A DNA stretch of 64,000 bases from contig JAIWND010000022.1 in NCBI GenBank assembly GCA_025330725.1, positions 62,001 through 126,000 on the forward strand, given 5' to 3'. This document shows, in pieces, positions 1 through 13,000 of the stretch. Under the pieces are notes generated by a model. The model was given only the letters and a program-made list of their open reading frames with translations. It was not told the origin of the DNA and made no database searches. The stretch is from Chlamydoabsidia padenii. Taxonomy: Eukaryota > Mucoromycota > Mucoromycetes > Mucorales > Cunninghamellaceae. Each line of letters begins with the position of its first letter. Position 1 is the first letter of the stretch. A program made the translations under genes and the position numbers.

Positions 1-629
1 CTAAAATGCATATGATTGACAACACCTTTCATCCGATCTTGCTCTTTTTAAAAAAAGTTTAAATAAGGATATGGCATATTCCTCTTGTTCACGGGAAAAG
101 AAACAAGGGGAAAAAAGATGAGATATCGGGAACTGAAGGTGTGAACAATGGAAACCAAAGAATTAAACCTTAAATTCCTTTACCCCAGATTTCTTGGTTC
201 AAAAGCAGATGGATCAGTGTCACCAATGCTTGTGTACGAGATACCTATTTGAGACAAAATGGAAATTCGTCCTCTTCTTCTATTTCCCGAAGCCCGGTTC
301 ATTTTGACCTTGGTTGTCTCAAAAACTCAAGTGAATAAACATGACAAAACCAACAAGGTCGTGCGAATCGTTCGTTGATGGTTCATGCAAAAAGTAAAAA
401 AGGCAAAAGAAGTTGAAGTTTATTTTTCAAATCCCGCTGGCGGATCCTATATATTAAGGTCGCCTTGATTTTTTACATTTCTTCACTTTTTCTTTCCTTT
501 ATTATTCCCTCACTCATCTCGTCCCCCTTTTTTTTATTTTACACTTTGCTCTTTTCCTTATTTTTTAAATTTAGTCCTCTTTTTTTTTTTAATAACTCAA
601 ACCATTCCCCATTGCCTCATTCCACAACA
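1..629. other. left-edge intergenic region and permease promoter
   Basis: I see no gene here. It holds a copy of the recurring element AAATCCCG (429-436) and a TATA-like stretch (about 448-457). These are followed by a long pyrimidine-rich stretch (about 470-600), which is typical of fungal 5' leaders and precedes the start at 630. Confidence 0.5.
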
Positions 630-2458
630 ATGTCCAACGAAGAAAAACCTGATCTTGAACACATTGAACGTAAACAAGTCTTCGACACCGACTCGTACCA
701 CGAACAAGACATTTCTAGTGACATTCATGCACCAATTGTGAAATCCGAAGCGGAGAAACGATTCGTCAAGAGACTAAATTGGAAACTCTTACCGTTTGTC
801 TGGCTGATTGTGTTTATCCAGTTTGCTGACAAGTCAAGTCTCTCATTATCGGCGGTGCTGGGCATGCTACAAGATACTCGTACAAATCAAAGTCAATACA
901 GTCTGTTGGGGTCGGTCTTTTATATTGGCTTTATTCTCTTCCAAATACCTAATAACTATCTTATCCAACGGTTACCCATCAGCAAATATTTGGGCTCTCT
1001 CTTGATCTTATGGGGTATCTCGGTGGGGTGCACTGCCTTGTGTCAAAACTTTGCTCAGTTGGTCGCCTGTCGTGTCTTGCTTGGGTTGTTTGAAGCTGGA
1101 ACTTATCCTTGTCTTTACATTATTCTCAATTCATTGTATAGGTATGTGTTGTTGGTGTGTGAAAAAACATTGTCATGGTTTGGGTTAATTTATGTGTAAC
1201 AAACTGACTGATCTCTTTCTCTTTCTCCCCCTCTTTTTTTTTTTCAATGATAGACGTCAAGAACAAAGTGCATGCTTTGGCTTTTTATGGATGTCTAATG
1301 GATCTGGTACTGTTTTTGCTGTGCTTATCTCTTATGGTGTAGCACATCTTGGAAATGCACATGGTATTGCTGCTTGGAGATGGTAAGGAAATGGGCTTAC
1401 TTTTTTTTTGGGGGGGGGAGGAGATAACTTGACTAAAACGTCTCTCTCTTTTTTTTTTTCTTTTGATTCTATAGGAACTATCTTGTCTTTGGTATTCTCA
1501 CTGTTGCTATTGGTATTGCCACTTTCTTCTTCATGATTGACAGCCCTGATTCCAAGCATCTTCATTTAACAGAAGAAGAAAAGGTGATTGTGGAAGCACG
1601 AACTCAAGATAATGCGGTGGTGATGGAACGTACAGTCAAGATATCTCACTATTGGGAATCTGTGAAAGAAATTCGATACTATTTGGTTGTCTTGGCCGCT
1701 TTTTGCAATAATCTGTCGAATGGTGGTTTGGTCGTCTTTAGTACTCCCTTTGTAGCTACCCTTGGATTCCACGTAATGAATGATAATGGATCCATATACA
1801 CGTTTTTACTAACCAACACATTTATGTATCATAGTCCTTGGATGCCATTCTTCTTCAAATCCCTAGTGCGACCATTTCGGCTTTGTTTGTGTTACTGGCG
1901 GTCATCATTCACCGAAAAACCAATAGCATGTCGTTGGCTACAATTGTCTGCGGAGGAATTGCTATGATTGGATGTATTCTTTTGGCCTGTTTACCTCATA
2001 CTGCAATCAAGTTACTGGGATACTACCTGGCATGGGGATTCAATGGTTCCTATGTTATGCTTTTGACTTTGGTGGCAAATAACGTCTCCGGTTACTCCAA
2101 AAAAGTAAGTATATAAGAAAAAAAAGGGGGGGTAGCGCAAAAATAGAAACTGATTATCTTTTTACTCTTTTTTTTTTTTTTCCTATAGATTTGGTACAAC
2201 GCATCTGTCATGGTAGCTTACACCCTTGGTAGTTTTGTGGGTCCTTTAGTCATGTTGGATTATGAAGCACCAGTGTATCGTAGTGGTATGATAGTGTTTG
2301 TGGCTGGAAACTTGGTGGTGGTCATCAGTATCTGTCTGGCACTCTTCTTGATGAAACGAACAAACGCAAAACGAATGACCGATCGAAAAGGTATCAAGAC
2401 TGATGCTCACCTTGATTTGACCGATAAACAAGACACCAACTTTGTTTACAAGCTTTAA
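630..2458 (+). CDS. MFS permease, Dal5-like anion:cation symporter family
   Basis: This is a plasma-membrane transporter of the major facilitator superfamily, resembling the allantoate/nicotinate (Dal5/Tna1) group that takes up small organic anions; the substrate cannot be read from sequence. Exons are 630-1141, 1254-1382, 1475-1772, 1835-2104 and 2189-2458, giving 492 aa. About 60 hydrophilic residues come first, then about 12 hydrophobic segments in two blocks, with a central cytosolic loop (about residues 240-290). The first half contains the family-typical stretches 'WKLLPFVWLIVFIQFADKSS' and 'ACRVLLGLFEAGTYPC'. The start at 630 was preferred over the in-frame extension from 465, which is T-rich leader sequence. 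AATAAA-like signals lie about 110 bp after the stop. Family assignment is firm, substrate unknown. Confidence 0.9.
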
Positions 2459-3510
2459 TAATGTATTCATTTGCTCCCCCCCTTCCTTCTTTTGTATTAT
2501 ATATATGTAATTGTAATCCTAGTGTAGCAAAGTATATGTTTATCCCTTTCCCTTTTTCTTTTATCTAATAAAGCCTCTTGTGATATCAATATGCCCCTGA
2601 TTTGCCTTCTCCCGTAACTAGAAACCTTTAATTTATGCAGCAGCTCTAATTAAACCGCCGCCTAAAACGATTCACTTCATTTCACACGCTGTCGAAAAGT
2701 GAACCTTCTCTCTCTCTCCCTCTCTTCTTTTTGCCTCCATGGAGTATTATCCAGATGCATTTCTGTCAATAACACTTACAATACAGCGACTCCTGAACAT
2801 ACCAAACTCATATTGCGCCTCACCGAAAAGCCAACCAACCAACAGACGAGCCAGCCGAATCGGCAAATCATGGATGTCTACCCACCATTAATCGGGGATG
2901 TTTGCATCTGGGAATCGGTGGTAATGGTGATAATATAATGTATTAAAACATAGTCTATAGTCTATAGTTTGTAGTAGTAGTAGTTTGCTTTTATTTTATC
3001 AATAAAAATAGATATCTTTGACTTGACAATGTCTTGTATGTTACTATTGTCTATTAATGTCGGAATGATACCCCCCCCCAAAAAAAAACTATATTGTCCA
3101 ATTTTAACCTAATCATCCTAAAACATACGTTCAAGCAACATCAATGTAAATGATTCAATTAGTCAAAAATTGTCCTATACATAGCAGAATGTCTGTCAGC
3201 TTGGTTAAAGACGCTCGGGATTTTAATGTTAATTTTACAAGACAATCTGCATAATTGGATCCACACGGCCACTTCACAATCCAATCCAAACACAAACAAG
3301 TTTTCATTTCATCCCACAAGTGTTTGTTTTTTATTATTGCTATTAGTATAAAGCCTTTCATTGACAAACACCATACATATAAACTATACAAGAAAGACAA
3401 ACCAGATAGATGATAAAAAAGAATGAGGGTAATGACACAACCATAATGTTAAAGATGTGAGGGGGGAAGGAAGAGTAATTTCTATTGTATAATAAACTAA
3501 AAGCTATTAA
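2459..3510. other. intergenic region between two convergent genes
   Basis: The region contains the 3' ends of the permease and the PSP1-domain gene. It is AT-rich with several AATAAA signals. Short open frames at 2699-2938 and 3155-3400 show no family resemblance and no intron logic, so I assign nothing. Confidence 0.4.
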
Positions 3511-6033
3511 TCAGTTTCCATTATTCGTATTAGAAGAGAGTGATGGGTTGGTGACGCCAGAAGCTGTGCCTGGGTTGACAGCACACATCCAGATACGAGT
3601 CTTGTAGATCTTGAATAGTTCGCGGACCTAAATGTAAAAGAGTTGGAGTAAGCAAAATAATGTTTTGATTTCCTTTCTGTTTGCCTTACCAGTTCTCGGA
3701 AATCATTACGGCGATCAGACACAAAGAAGAAGGTGAGCTTGCGACGATCCCTTTTTCAACCAAACCAAACAGTCAGTAACATGTATTTTTTTTTTTGTTT
3801 TGTTTTACTTACCATTGATATTCAGCATCCACCACAGTCATAGGCAAGTTACGCCCCTTGGTTTTTTGTTGACAAAGAGCCAATGCACGGAGTTCATCTT
3901 GAGCTTTTTCCACCAAAAGATTGATTTCATCAGGGGTAGCGAGTCGATAAAGTCGCTTGATATGGACATCCTTGGGTTTTTCGTTACTGGTATCATCATC
4001 CGGAAGTGCTTGTTGTTGTTGTAATTTTTGAGATACCAATTGTTCCACCTTGTCGATCGTCAGAGTGTCGCTGGTCACCTTACCCAGATCCTTTCCTCGA
4101 TCACCTTCAACAATCACCAGGTCGCCTGCTTGGAACTTGACCGGGGCCAAACCTTGTTCAGATGGGACATAAAAGTAATCCACCCGACCCGCTTTGAATT
4201 CCACAGAGTATAATGTCGTGTATTCAGGTAAACGTTGTAAAGCAATGCCTTTTCCTGCATCACGGAATGGTCCATTCGATGTCATACTGGGTGCCTGTTG
4301 ATGATGTTGCTGTTGATGTTGCTGTTGATGTTGCTGCCTATGACGTTGCTGCTGCTGTTGCTGCTGTTGCTGCTGCTGCTGTTGCTGCTGTTGCTGCTGT
4401 TGCTGCTGTTGCTGCTGTTGCTGCTGTTGCTGCTGTTGCTGCTGTTGCTGCTGTAATTGTTGCTGATGTTCTGCATCAAAGTATTCTTCATGATGTCGAT
4501 TCAATTGCATACTTTGAGGATGAGGCTGTTGAGACATGAGGTGCTGCTGTTGTTGAGTGGAATAATTACTATTGGTAATTGACGGGTGTTGGCCATATGT
4601 ATCTGATGTTGGAGTACGGATGCTGGTATTTTCCAATTGTTCGGAGAGCTGCTGAACATGATGAGGATGATGTGGTTGGTTGAGCGAATGGCGCCGTTGT
4701 TGAAGTAGATTATAGCTAATAATGATAGTAAAAATATATAAAGTGAGTAACACAATGTCCCAGTATGTCAGTATAACCCCTCCCCCCTCTGCTAAATAAC
4801 ATGTTCCAGATTACTTTACCTTTGATCAGGGAAAGTATAATCATTGCCATGAGATTGAGAGGGTCGGCGCTGTATCAATTCCAAACGTTCCTTGTCCCCC
4901 ATAGACATCTGTGGGTATGCAGATTGACCAGAGGATGATCCATCAGAGACTCCACCAAAAAATCGAGAGGACCGTCGTCGTTGTTGAATCAAATCGTCAT
5001 GTTGTTCTGATCCACGTCGCAATTGTCGGCCAAGTAAGGCAGCATGTTGAGAAGGAGAGAGTAAACCAAATGCCGCACCAGAGGATTGAGAACGCGCACG
5101 CCAGCGAGCAGCATTGGATTCTTGATCGATCAGATCACGCAGCATATCGTCTTCTCCATCGTCCTGTTCTTCTTCCATTGTTGCCAAAGAGTTCCTATAT
5201 CCATAAGATGCCGATGTTGTACTGTAATGAAGTTGTTGCTGCTGTTGTTGTTGTTGATGGTGATGTTTTTGAGTCTGGGTACCTAAATCATCATAATCAT
5301 CATAGCCAAAGAAGGTTGGATCTTGGCCCACAGAGAAAGAGAGACTTCGCTGTTGTCGATAGATCGGTTCCATTGATACACCAGGAAGCATAGGTACTGA
5401 TAAGATACTGTTATCGTAGGTGAATGAGAGTCGATGGTGAGGAGCATATGGAATATCATCAACAAGGACTTCAGGTGCAGGTGCCCCAGGTGGTACCATT
5501 TGTGTTGCAGAGTGAGAGGACTTGCGTGCTTCTGTGTCAAATATACCCGGCCCTTCCCATTGGAATCCACCAAAAGAGCCCCATTGAGATGGATCAAGTG
5601 AAGGTCGACGTGCACCAGGAATATCCACAGAGTTGGGTGTAGGAGAGGCTGCTGGGCTTTGTTTATCAGAGGTGTTGTTATTGTTGTTGGTTGCTGCTGG
5701 TGCCGCTAAACTGCTACGACGAGAGGGACTTCCAACTACTTTCCACGCTTCATCGGCTGATGTGGAGTTCACACCTGGAATACCAATAGGTCCTGTTTCT
5801 TCTGCCTAAAAACAATGTCAAACAAAAAAAGTATCAGTTTGCATATTGCCCCCCCCATAATATGATACCATTTTATAATACTACCTTTTTGGATAAACGT
5901 GTATCAGTGTTATTATTACCGTTATTGTTGTTGTTGTTGTTGTTCTAAAGGAATGAATAAAAAGAAAATAAGTAAACTAGTTAGTGGATTGAAGGATAGG
6001 TCGTTAATAGTGGTTATAGATTACCTGAGACAT
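3511..6033 (-). CDS. PSP1 C-terminal-domain protein with long poly-Q tract
   Basis: The protein carries the PSP1 C-terminal conserved domain, seen in yeast Psp1-type proteins (suppressors of DNA polymerase mutations, linked to RNA granules) and in bacterial homologues; its molecular role is poorly known. Exons on the minus strand are 6033-6025, 5944-5885, 5805-4820, 4715-3813, 3750-3690 and 3627-3511, giving 711 aa. The first exon is only 9 nt (MSQ). The long N-terminal two thirds are low complexity (Asn, Ser, Gln). A tract of 36 consecutive Gln is encoded at 4346-4453. The PSP1 domain follows, with 'YSVEFKAGRVDYFYVPSEQG', then 'QWDRRKLTFFFVSDRRNDFR' and 'ELFKIYKTRIWM' across the last two introns. 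The domain is complete, which supports the splice model. Confidence 0.9.
4346..4453 (-). repeat. CAG/CAA trinucleotide tract coding 36 Gln
   Basis: This is an imperfect CAG/CAA repeat read on the minus strand within the PSP1-domain gene. CAA interruptions are frequent. Shorter His/Gln-rich repeats flank it at about 4300-4345. Confidence 0.95.
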
Positions 6034-6932
6034 GGCTTATTAGCAAAGTGTTGAGAATATATACTATAAAACAAAAGATTAGTAAGTCTTTTTTTTTTTT
6101 TCACAAGAGTGGTTTCATTTGATAACATACCTTTTTACGGTAGTCTATAGATGTGAAGACAAGAGGGGTTGCGGGTGACAAATGGGATCACTACAAGAAG
6201 AAGAAATTAAAAAAAAAAAGTGTTAATGAGAGTCACCACATTACGTTTTCTTCTTGTTCCATGAGTATTTACCACTTCTATATTGCTTTGTTAACTGTAC
6301 AATCTAATATCCCACAAGATGATGAGGGTAACTATCGTCTAAAAGTATAATATATAAAAAAGTGTTTGTTGAATGGGTAAGTGAGAGAAAAGAAAAGAAA
6401 AAAGTAAAAAAAAAAAGGATGAGCTAAAATTGAACCAGTAAGAGAGTGACTGGGCGGAGCGGAAATTGAACTTGCCGAGATCTCCCTCCCCCTTCTTTAC
6501 AGTACAACCAAAGATCCAAGGAGTAAGTAACAAGACACGAATTTCATTGTTGTTCTTTATTCAGTGATCATCCCAAACCAAACACATGGTAATTTATTTA
6601 TATTTCACTCGTAAAGACCATCCCTCATGTGGGAGAGATTATTCTTAGACCCAGTTTCGTCCTCTTGTATTGGTCAAGTAAATCACTCAAAGAAAAAAAC
6701 CCCCCCCCCACCATGACCTATCTCATATGCCAATGATCTTGCACAAACAGGTTTTCTTGTTGGATCCTCCATGTGCAGAGTCTCATTAATATTTTCCCCA
6801 CACAAGTTAACACCGACTGGCGGTATTTGAAATTGGATTTTTATCATCTCAGCCTGGATCTTTTTTTTTTTTTTTTTTTTTTTTCTCTCTTGCTTCAACA
6901 TATCCACCCATCCACAAAGCTCACAGGCGAAT
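6034..6932. other. divergent intergenic region, PSP1 gene / sirtuin gene
   Basis: No gene is visible. It holds the upstream regions of two divergent genes. A variant of the recurring element (GCGGTATTTGAAA) lies near 6822, about 110 bp upstream of the sirtuin start, and a T-run of 20 or more follows at about 6861-6884. Confidence 0.4.
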
Positions 6933-8144
6933 ATGAATGCCAGCCGATGCTTACTTAACAAAAAACCAGTATCAGCATCATCAAAAGTTTGGACAGCAAC
7001 TATACGAATGCCAGAACTTCGACCTTCTGTTACCGAAATTGTCCCCATCCTTGATGTCGAAAAGGCTAGCGATTTGGTGACCAATCTCTTTCAGCAGCAC
7101 AGAGGACAAGTCTTGGTTATTACTGGTGCAGGTAAGAAATATATATCTCCGATTACTCTGTATACTAATGAAGTGAAGTCTCTCTTTTATGCTGACACGG
7201 TCCTACTCCAGGCATTAGCACAGATAGTGGTAAGCTTTAAATATGTGTCTCCTACTTTATTTGACTGAACCCACTGTATTATCTAATAGGCATACCTGAT
7301 TACCGTGGCACAACTGTAAGTAGTCTCTTTTTTTTTTTTTTTTTTTTTCTTAATGTTAACCTACTAACATTCCTCTCTCTCTAACAAGGGAACTTATGTA
7401 CGAAATCCAAAACATCGACCGATACTCTATCATGAACTAACAGCAAGCGAACAATTCAGGCGGCGATACTGGGCAAGAGGCTTCCTTGGGTGGGACGATA
7501 TGGCAAAAGCACGACCGAACGCATCCCATTTAGCATTGACATCACTCATGGGGGCAGGGTATCTACAAAACATCATCACTCAAAACGTCGATCACCTACA
7601 CCATTTTGCAGGAACACCAGCAGATCGTATTGTGGAATTACATGGTACTCTTCACTACGTGGAGTGCATACAGTGTCGGCATACAGTAGATCGAACCGCT
7701 TATCAACATCGACTTGTAGCTCACAATCCAAGCTGGGCGGAATATCAACGAAACATGGCATCAAAGGGGGACAAGCCAGTGATCAACCCGGATGGTGATG
7801 TGGAACTACCTGGTAATGTCTCTTATGAACACTTTAGCATACCTTCTTGTATTCAATGCTCAAGCACAATGATGAAACCCAAGGTGATTTTTTTTGGTGA
7901 AAGTATTCCGAAATCAGTCCACACTGCTGCTGAAACGATGGTCCATCAATCTCAGGCCGTCATCTGTATTGGTACTTCTTTGTCTACTTATTCTGGTTAT
8001 AGGTTGGCTCGGCTGGCTAAAGAACTGGGGAAACCTCTTGGCGTACTCACTCATGGTGCTACTCGGGCGGATGATATATCAACATTCAAGGCTTCGGTAC
8101 GATGTATGCCGGTTTTAGAACGTGTGGTATCCAATCTTTTATAG
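6933..8144 (+). CDS. class II sirtuin (SIRT4-like), NAD-dependent deacylase
   Basis: NAD+-dependent lysine deacylase or ADP-ribosyltransferase of the sirtuin family; class II members such as SIRT4 act in mitochondria. Exons are 6933-7131, 7212-7229 (18 nt), 7290-7315 (26 nt) and 7389-8144, giving 332 aa. The NAD-binding signature 'GAGISTDSGIPDYRG' is assembled across the two microexons. Next come 'TQNVDHLH', the catalytic His in 'LHGTLHYVEC', four zinc cysteines (CIQC ... CIQC), 'KPKVIFFGESIP' and 'IGTSLSTYSGYRL'. The 'PDYRGT' form and the single long catalytic exon match class II. The roughly 50-residue N-terminal extension could be a presequence, but it is not a clear amphipathic helix. A large repeat begins directly after the gene. 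Confidence 0.93.
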
Positions 8145-8157
8145 AATAGTTAGAATA

Positions 8158-9840
8158 TATATCTCTTATAAAAAATCACACGAATATCTCAAACTCTACG
8201 TCTTTTAAACCCGTTTTAATCCTAGTCTTTTTAAAGAATCTTTTTGGTGCCGACCATTTGGCCAAAGACCAAAGGGAGCAAGGGATATGAAACGTAGACT
8301 ATATAATAGCTATTGATTTAAAATATAGTAGTACAGTTATAGTACAACAAAACATTCTTCTATATAAATAAAATCCTGCCGTTGTTTTTAAACGCCAAAT
8401 CGTACGGATATCTCAAACTTCTTCAACATCATAAAACTTCGAAATCCCGCTTTTTGCGCAACAATGTGTTGATAGTAATAGAAGTGGAATAGAGTGCCCT
8501 CGCAAAGAGGGAGGCACGGGAGAAGCTGGGTAGAGAGAGACTTTCACAAAACATAGTAGAATGAGTGCCGCCGCAAAGAAGGGGCACAGGAAAAGTTGGG
8601 TGGAGAAAGACTGCATATATAAATTTGGGCCCTACAACGAGTAACGAAATCTCGACTGACAACGCTTCCCCTCCATGATCATGCAGGCGCATTGAATTTT
8701 GGTGTTCGGCGTTTGAAAATGAAGTTTTCCTTTCGTCTATCGTAGAAAAAAATATCTTTCTCAAAGAAAAGGTAAAAGTCGTTGCAAGTCTAAACATACT
8801 AACGCAAGGGTATTGGTACTTGAACTTGCGGTAAATTATGTTGGAAATGGGTCATAGTGTCCATATGGCCACTTTAATCATTAGCATCCGTTGACAATGG
8901 AGCAGTAAAGCCCCTTCCAACTCTGAATAGGGACTGGCGGGATTTGAAAATGGTTTTGCTTCTGTCTGTAAAAAAAAGTCAGGTAAAACTCATTACAAGC
9001 TTGGGCAGACTGACACAAGGATCTTGGCGTTTAAATTTTGTGGCAAAGTATATTGGAAATGGGTTATAGTATTCACATCACCACTTTAATCATTAGCATC
9101 CTTTAATAATGGAGCGAGGAGAGCCCATTCAAAATTTTAGTAAGGAATCAAGGTAAAGCGGGGTTTGAACACGAAGTGGGTTTCATGGTAAAGGTCATCG
9201 CAAGTTCGGACAAATTGACACAAGGAACTTGGTGCTTGGCTTTTAACATATACACCATAACCATTTGACGTTTAATAAAGATCCCATTTTTTTTGTATCA
9301 CTTATTTTTTATTGATTCGATTGACTACATCTAGACATATCCATTGTTTAAATGATTGGTTCACCATACATTTTCACACGCTATTATTTCCACAACACTG
9401 ATCGCCAACTTTTTTTTTCCTGCCCTCCTTCCTCCACTTCCAATATGATTGGATGAATCCTCTCTGTCTCTATCCGCCCTCCATTCGCCACTGCCAATGT
9501 GGTCAGCCAGGCTGCAACGGTTATGTAGTAATGCTGGCCACTTGGTATGAATCCGCTCTCTCTCTCTCTCTATTCCTGTGTCTCCACTCCTTACCATGTT
9601 CAAATTTTTTCCAGGAAGTTATCGCAACCCACGCATACAGCACTTCGGTTGTGATTTTTATCATCTAAGTGGTAAGTTTTATCATTTCCATAGACAAAAG
9701 GGGCTGATCACAGCACTAACTGATTGTTTGATTTCTTTTCCTTTTCCTATGTACGATTGCTTTTGATTATTTCTCCAACCACTTTAAAACATCATATATT
9801 TTATTGTTGATTTTATTTAATTAATTAATAAAACTAATAC
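8158..9840. repeat. dispersed non-coding repeat, copy 1 (long form)
   Basis: The block from about 8325 to 9840 is almost identical to 19540-21057. Weaker similarity extends left to about 8158, with extra sequence at about 8198-8330. It has no long reading frame. It contains internal, diverged direct repeats of roughly 205 bp: 'CGCAAG/TTACAAG...ACACAAGG...CTTTAATCATTAGCATCC' recurs with units starting near 8771, 8984 and 9185. Shorter related pieces lie at 31738 and 58800. I see no transposase, reverse transcriptase or clear terminal repeats, so it may be a non-autonomous element or a fragment of a larger one. Confidence 0.85.
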
Positions 9841-9892
9841 AATAGAATATTATAATAAAGCACTTTCCTGATGGTTGATATTCGGGATTTGA

Positions 9893-9900
9893 AATTACTG
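9893..9900 (-). promoter_or_regulatory. recurring GCGGGATTTGAA-like element upstream of KDM5
   Basis: CGGGATTTGAAA lies about 140 bp upstream of the KDM5 start. It is the same element found before many other genes in this window. Its role is inferred only from recurrence and position. Confidence 0.4.
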
Positions 9901-10040
9901 GTACCCAAAAAAAAAAAAAAAAAAAAAAAAGAAGCAACTTTTCGAGTTTGTGCCTTTCTTCCTTCCTTTTCTTGCTCCCTCCACGTTCTTCATTTGTTAT
10001 CAAAACAACACCAATACCTACTTGCACCATCAACATACCA

Positions 10041-13000
10041 ATGCAACCAAAAAATACCAATCAGTCAAAATGTAAACGAAGATCAAGACCAGTGGACTTT
10101 ACATGTGTCAAAACAACAAGGGATGCTCCACCACGCACGAAACAACGGGTGTTGGGAATACAGGAAGCGCCAACCTACTACCCAACAATGGACCAATACA
10201 ATAATCTCATCAACTATATACAATCAATTCGACAACAAGCTGAGCGTTATGGGATTATTAAAATCGTACCGCCAAAGGAATTCAAGCCAAATACTCATCT
10301 CAATACAGAGGTAAGTTCTCCATTTACTCTGTCTGTGTTTCAAACTAACCATTTTATCTCTTCTAGTTTTGCTACTTTCCAACAAGAGTCCAACAGGTGA
10401 ATGGTATGAAGGGGGTAAAGACGGATACTGCTCACACTGACTATGATCGACACTTGACCAAATACTGGGATTTAATGGCCCAAAACATTAACCACACAAC
10501 TATTGTATCGGCATTATTTAGTCCCTATAAACTTGCAATGATTGTGGAACAAAGAGGTGGCTATAAAGTTGTAAGTAAACGAAAAAAAAGATATTCTGAA
10601 GTAATAGTGATCACCAACTTTTTTGATAGGTATGCGATCAAAACTTGTGGCATGAATGCTGTGACGACCTTGGACATGATACTGAAATGCCGAACCGATT
10701 AAGGGTGTTTTACGAAAAAATCATAACTCCATATGCGCAATGGCTGGCTTCGACCCCTCCAGAAGTCAGGAGCTCATCATTACTTGACTCATCTTATTGT
10801 AAGTTTATTATCACTCTATAAAATGAAAACATTGTATCTCATCCTTTTTTTTTTAATTTTATCTTACAGATGTCAAAACCCCGGAAACTCTTCAAGACTG
10901 TAACAAATGCTCGAAACCTGTTCAAAGAGCCCAACTCTTGGTGTGTGGTGTATGCGATCTCGGCTACCATTCTGGATGTCTGCCTCCTGCCTCACGTTTT
11001 ATCCCAATAAATGGCTGGTGTTGTCCTGATTGTCTGTCTGGTGATGATGGGTGCTATGGTGCTAAAGACGACTATGAATACTCTCTCTCCGAATTCCAGG
11101 CATTTGATAACAAATTCAAACAAGATTGGTTCTCTAAAAAGAATGTGGATCTGGTATCTGAAGAAGAGTGTGAAGAAGAATTCTGGCGTCTGGTGAACAA
11201 TCCTCAAGCTACCTGTCAAGTTGAATACGGGTTTAGCACTTGCAAGCAAACAAAGTTCAACAGGTATAGTAAATGGGGGAAGAAAAAGTGTATGGGATAG
11301 TACTAAACGTACATGTTTTACTTTAACTTTTTAACTATAGCCTCCTTGGTGAAATCCCGTCTCTTCCTGGCTCTTTATTATCTCTTATTACATCCGATAT
11401 CAGCAAACTGGCAACACCAAGACTCTATGTTGGTATGTGTTTTGCGGCGCTTTATTGGCATATTGAACAACACTACACATATTCCGTCGACTATATGCAT
11501 TATGGGGACACAAAAACGTGGTATGGTGTGCCTGGTGCTCATGCTTCCCAATTTGAAAATGCCATGCAAAAGGTAGTCCCTGAACTCTTTGATCCACAAT
11601 CCAACTATCTTTTCCATATGTCGACAATGCTCAATCCTGAATTGCTCTCAAAGGAAGGAATCCCTGTCTTTACTATTGATCAACGCCCTGGTGAACTTGT
11701 GATCACATTCCCAAAAGCCTATCATTCTGGATTTAACCATGGGGTAATGTTAATGTGGTGACTGATTTCGAAAAAACTTTGATCCTAACCACTTTCTTCT
11801 TTCTTCCATTGTAGTTCAACTTTTGTGAAAAAGTCAATTTTGCAACTGAAGATTGGCTACCCTTTGGACTGGAATGTGCTATACGCTATCAAAAATATCA
11901 GCAACAACCCTGCTTCTCATTGGACAGCTTGCTACTTAACTATATTGCCATGGCACCACCTCTAGCCAACTTTGAAAATATCAAGAATGATTTGCGACTT
12001 TTGCGACAAAGAGAAATGGATGGACGTCAACGAATCATCAAGCAATATCCTAAACTTAACACCTCTATTATTGGTGATAGTAATCAACAGCTCCAGTGTT
12101 TTGATTGTTGTTGCTATGCCTACCTATCCTATATTTCTTGCTCTTGTAATGAAAACAGAGTGGCTTGCCTTGACCACATTAACAAGGTAAGAAATAGGTA
12201 CTAGTGATATATTACAATATATCTAATCGTTTTTTTTTTTTTTATCTTATCTTTATTATTGATTGATTCCTTCTAGATTTGCATCTGTCCACCCTCAAGC
12301 AAAATGATGCACATGCAACTTGATGATGAAACTCTTCTTGAACTGGATAACTGGGATATTATTACGGCCAAACTGTCGACTTGGATGAAAAAGACGGAAA
12401 TAATCACAGCACCTGACATCAAATACAACGCTCTCCATCAGCAATGGGAAAACGAAGCAAACTTACTCTTAAATAGGTGTCAACTATCACAACAACAGCA
12501 GCAACAGCAACATGGTGTTACTTTGGATTATCATGCACTGGTGGAACTGCTCCAGAAGGCTGAAAAATATGAAATACCTAATTCCAATGAAGCATACATC
12601 ATGGCACTATTCAAAAAGCACCTTGGAGATATTTGGTATGATCGGGCTCGGCGGATGCTACCATTGGGTCATCGTAATGGTTTGAAAAAAAACAAGCGAC
12701 ACATTGTGATTGAAACAACCACTGGCAAACCGCGATACATGACTCTGGACGATCTGAACGAAATCATCTCTGTGGACCAAGACATACCCATAGTCCAGGA
12801 CATTTATCAAGACTTGGCGGACTTTCGACACCAAATATCATCATGGATTACCCTCTACGAAAACACCATGTTACGATGTAAACAGCCAAAACTTTGTCTT
12901 CGACCGACGATTCAGGAAATACGCGATTTAGAAAAAGCCAGTCGAGGTATCCCTCCACATATTATACGACAAGAAACAGCGGTGCTTGCGATGATTGCCA

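Noticed and set aside
4213..4539. Open frame rich in Val/Ala opposite the PSP1 gene
   Set aside because: It is the antisense reading of the CAG/CAA tract; the sense strand encodes a gene with a complete PSP1 domain.
8429..8797. Frame of about 120 codons within repeat copy 1 (related frame in copy 2)
   Set aside because: The frame is disrupted differently in each copy by small indels and has repeat-like composition; nothing suggests selection for protein.
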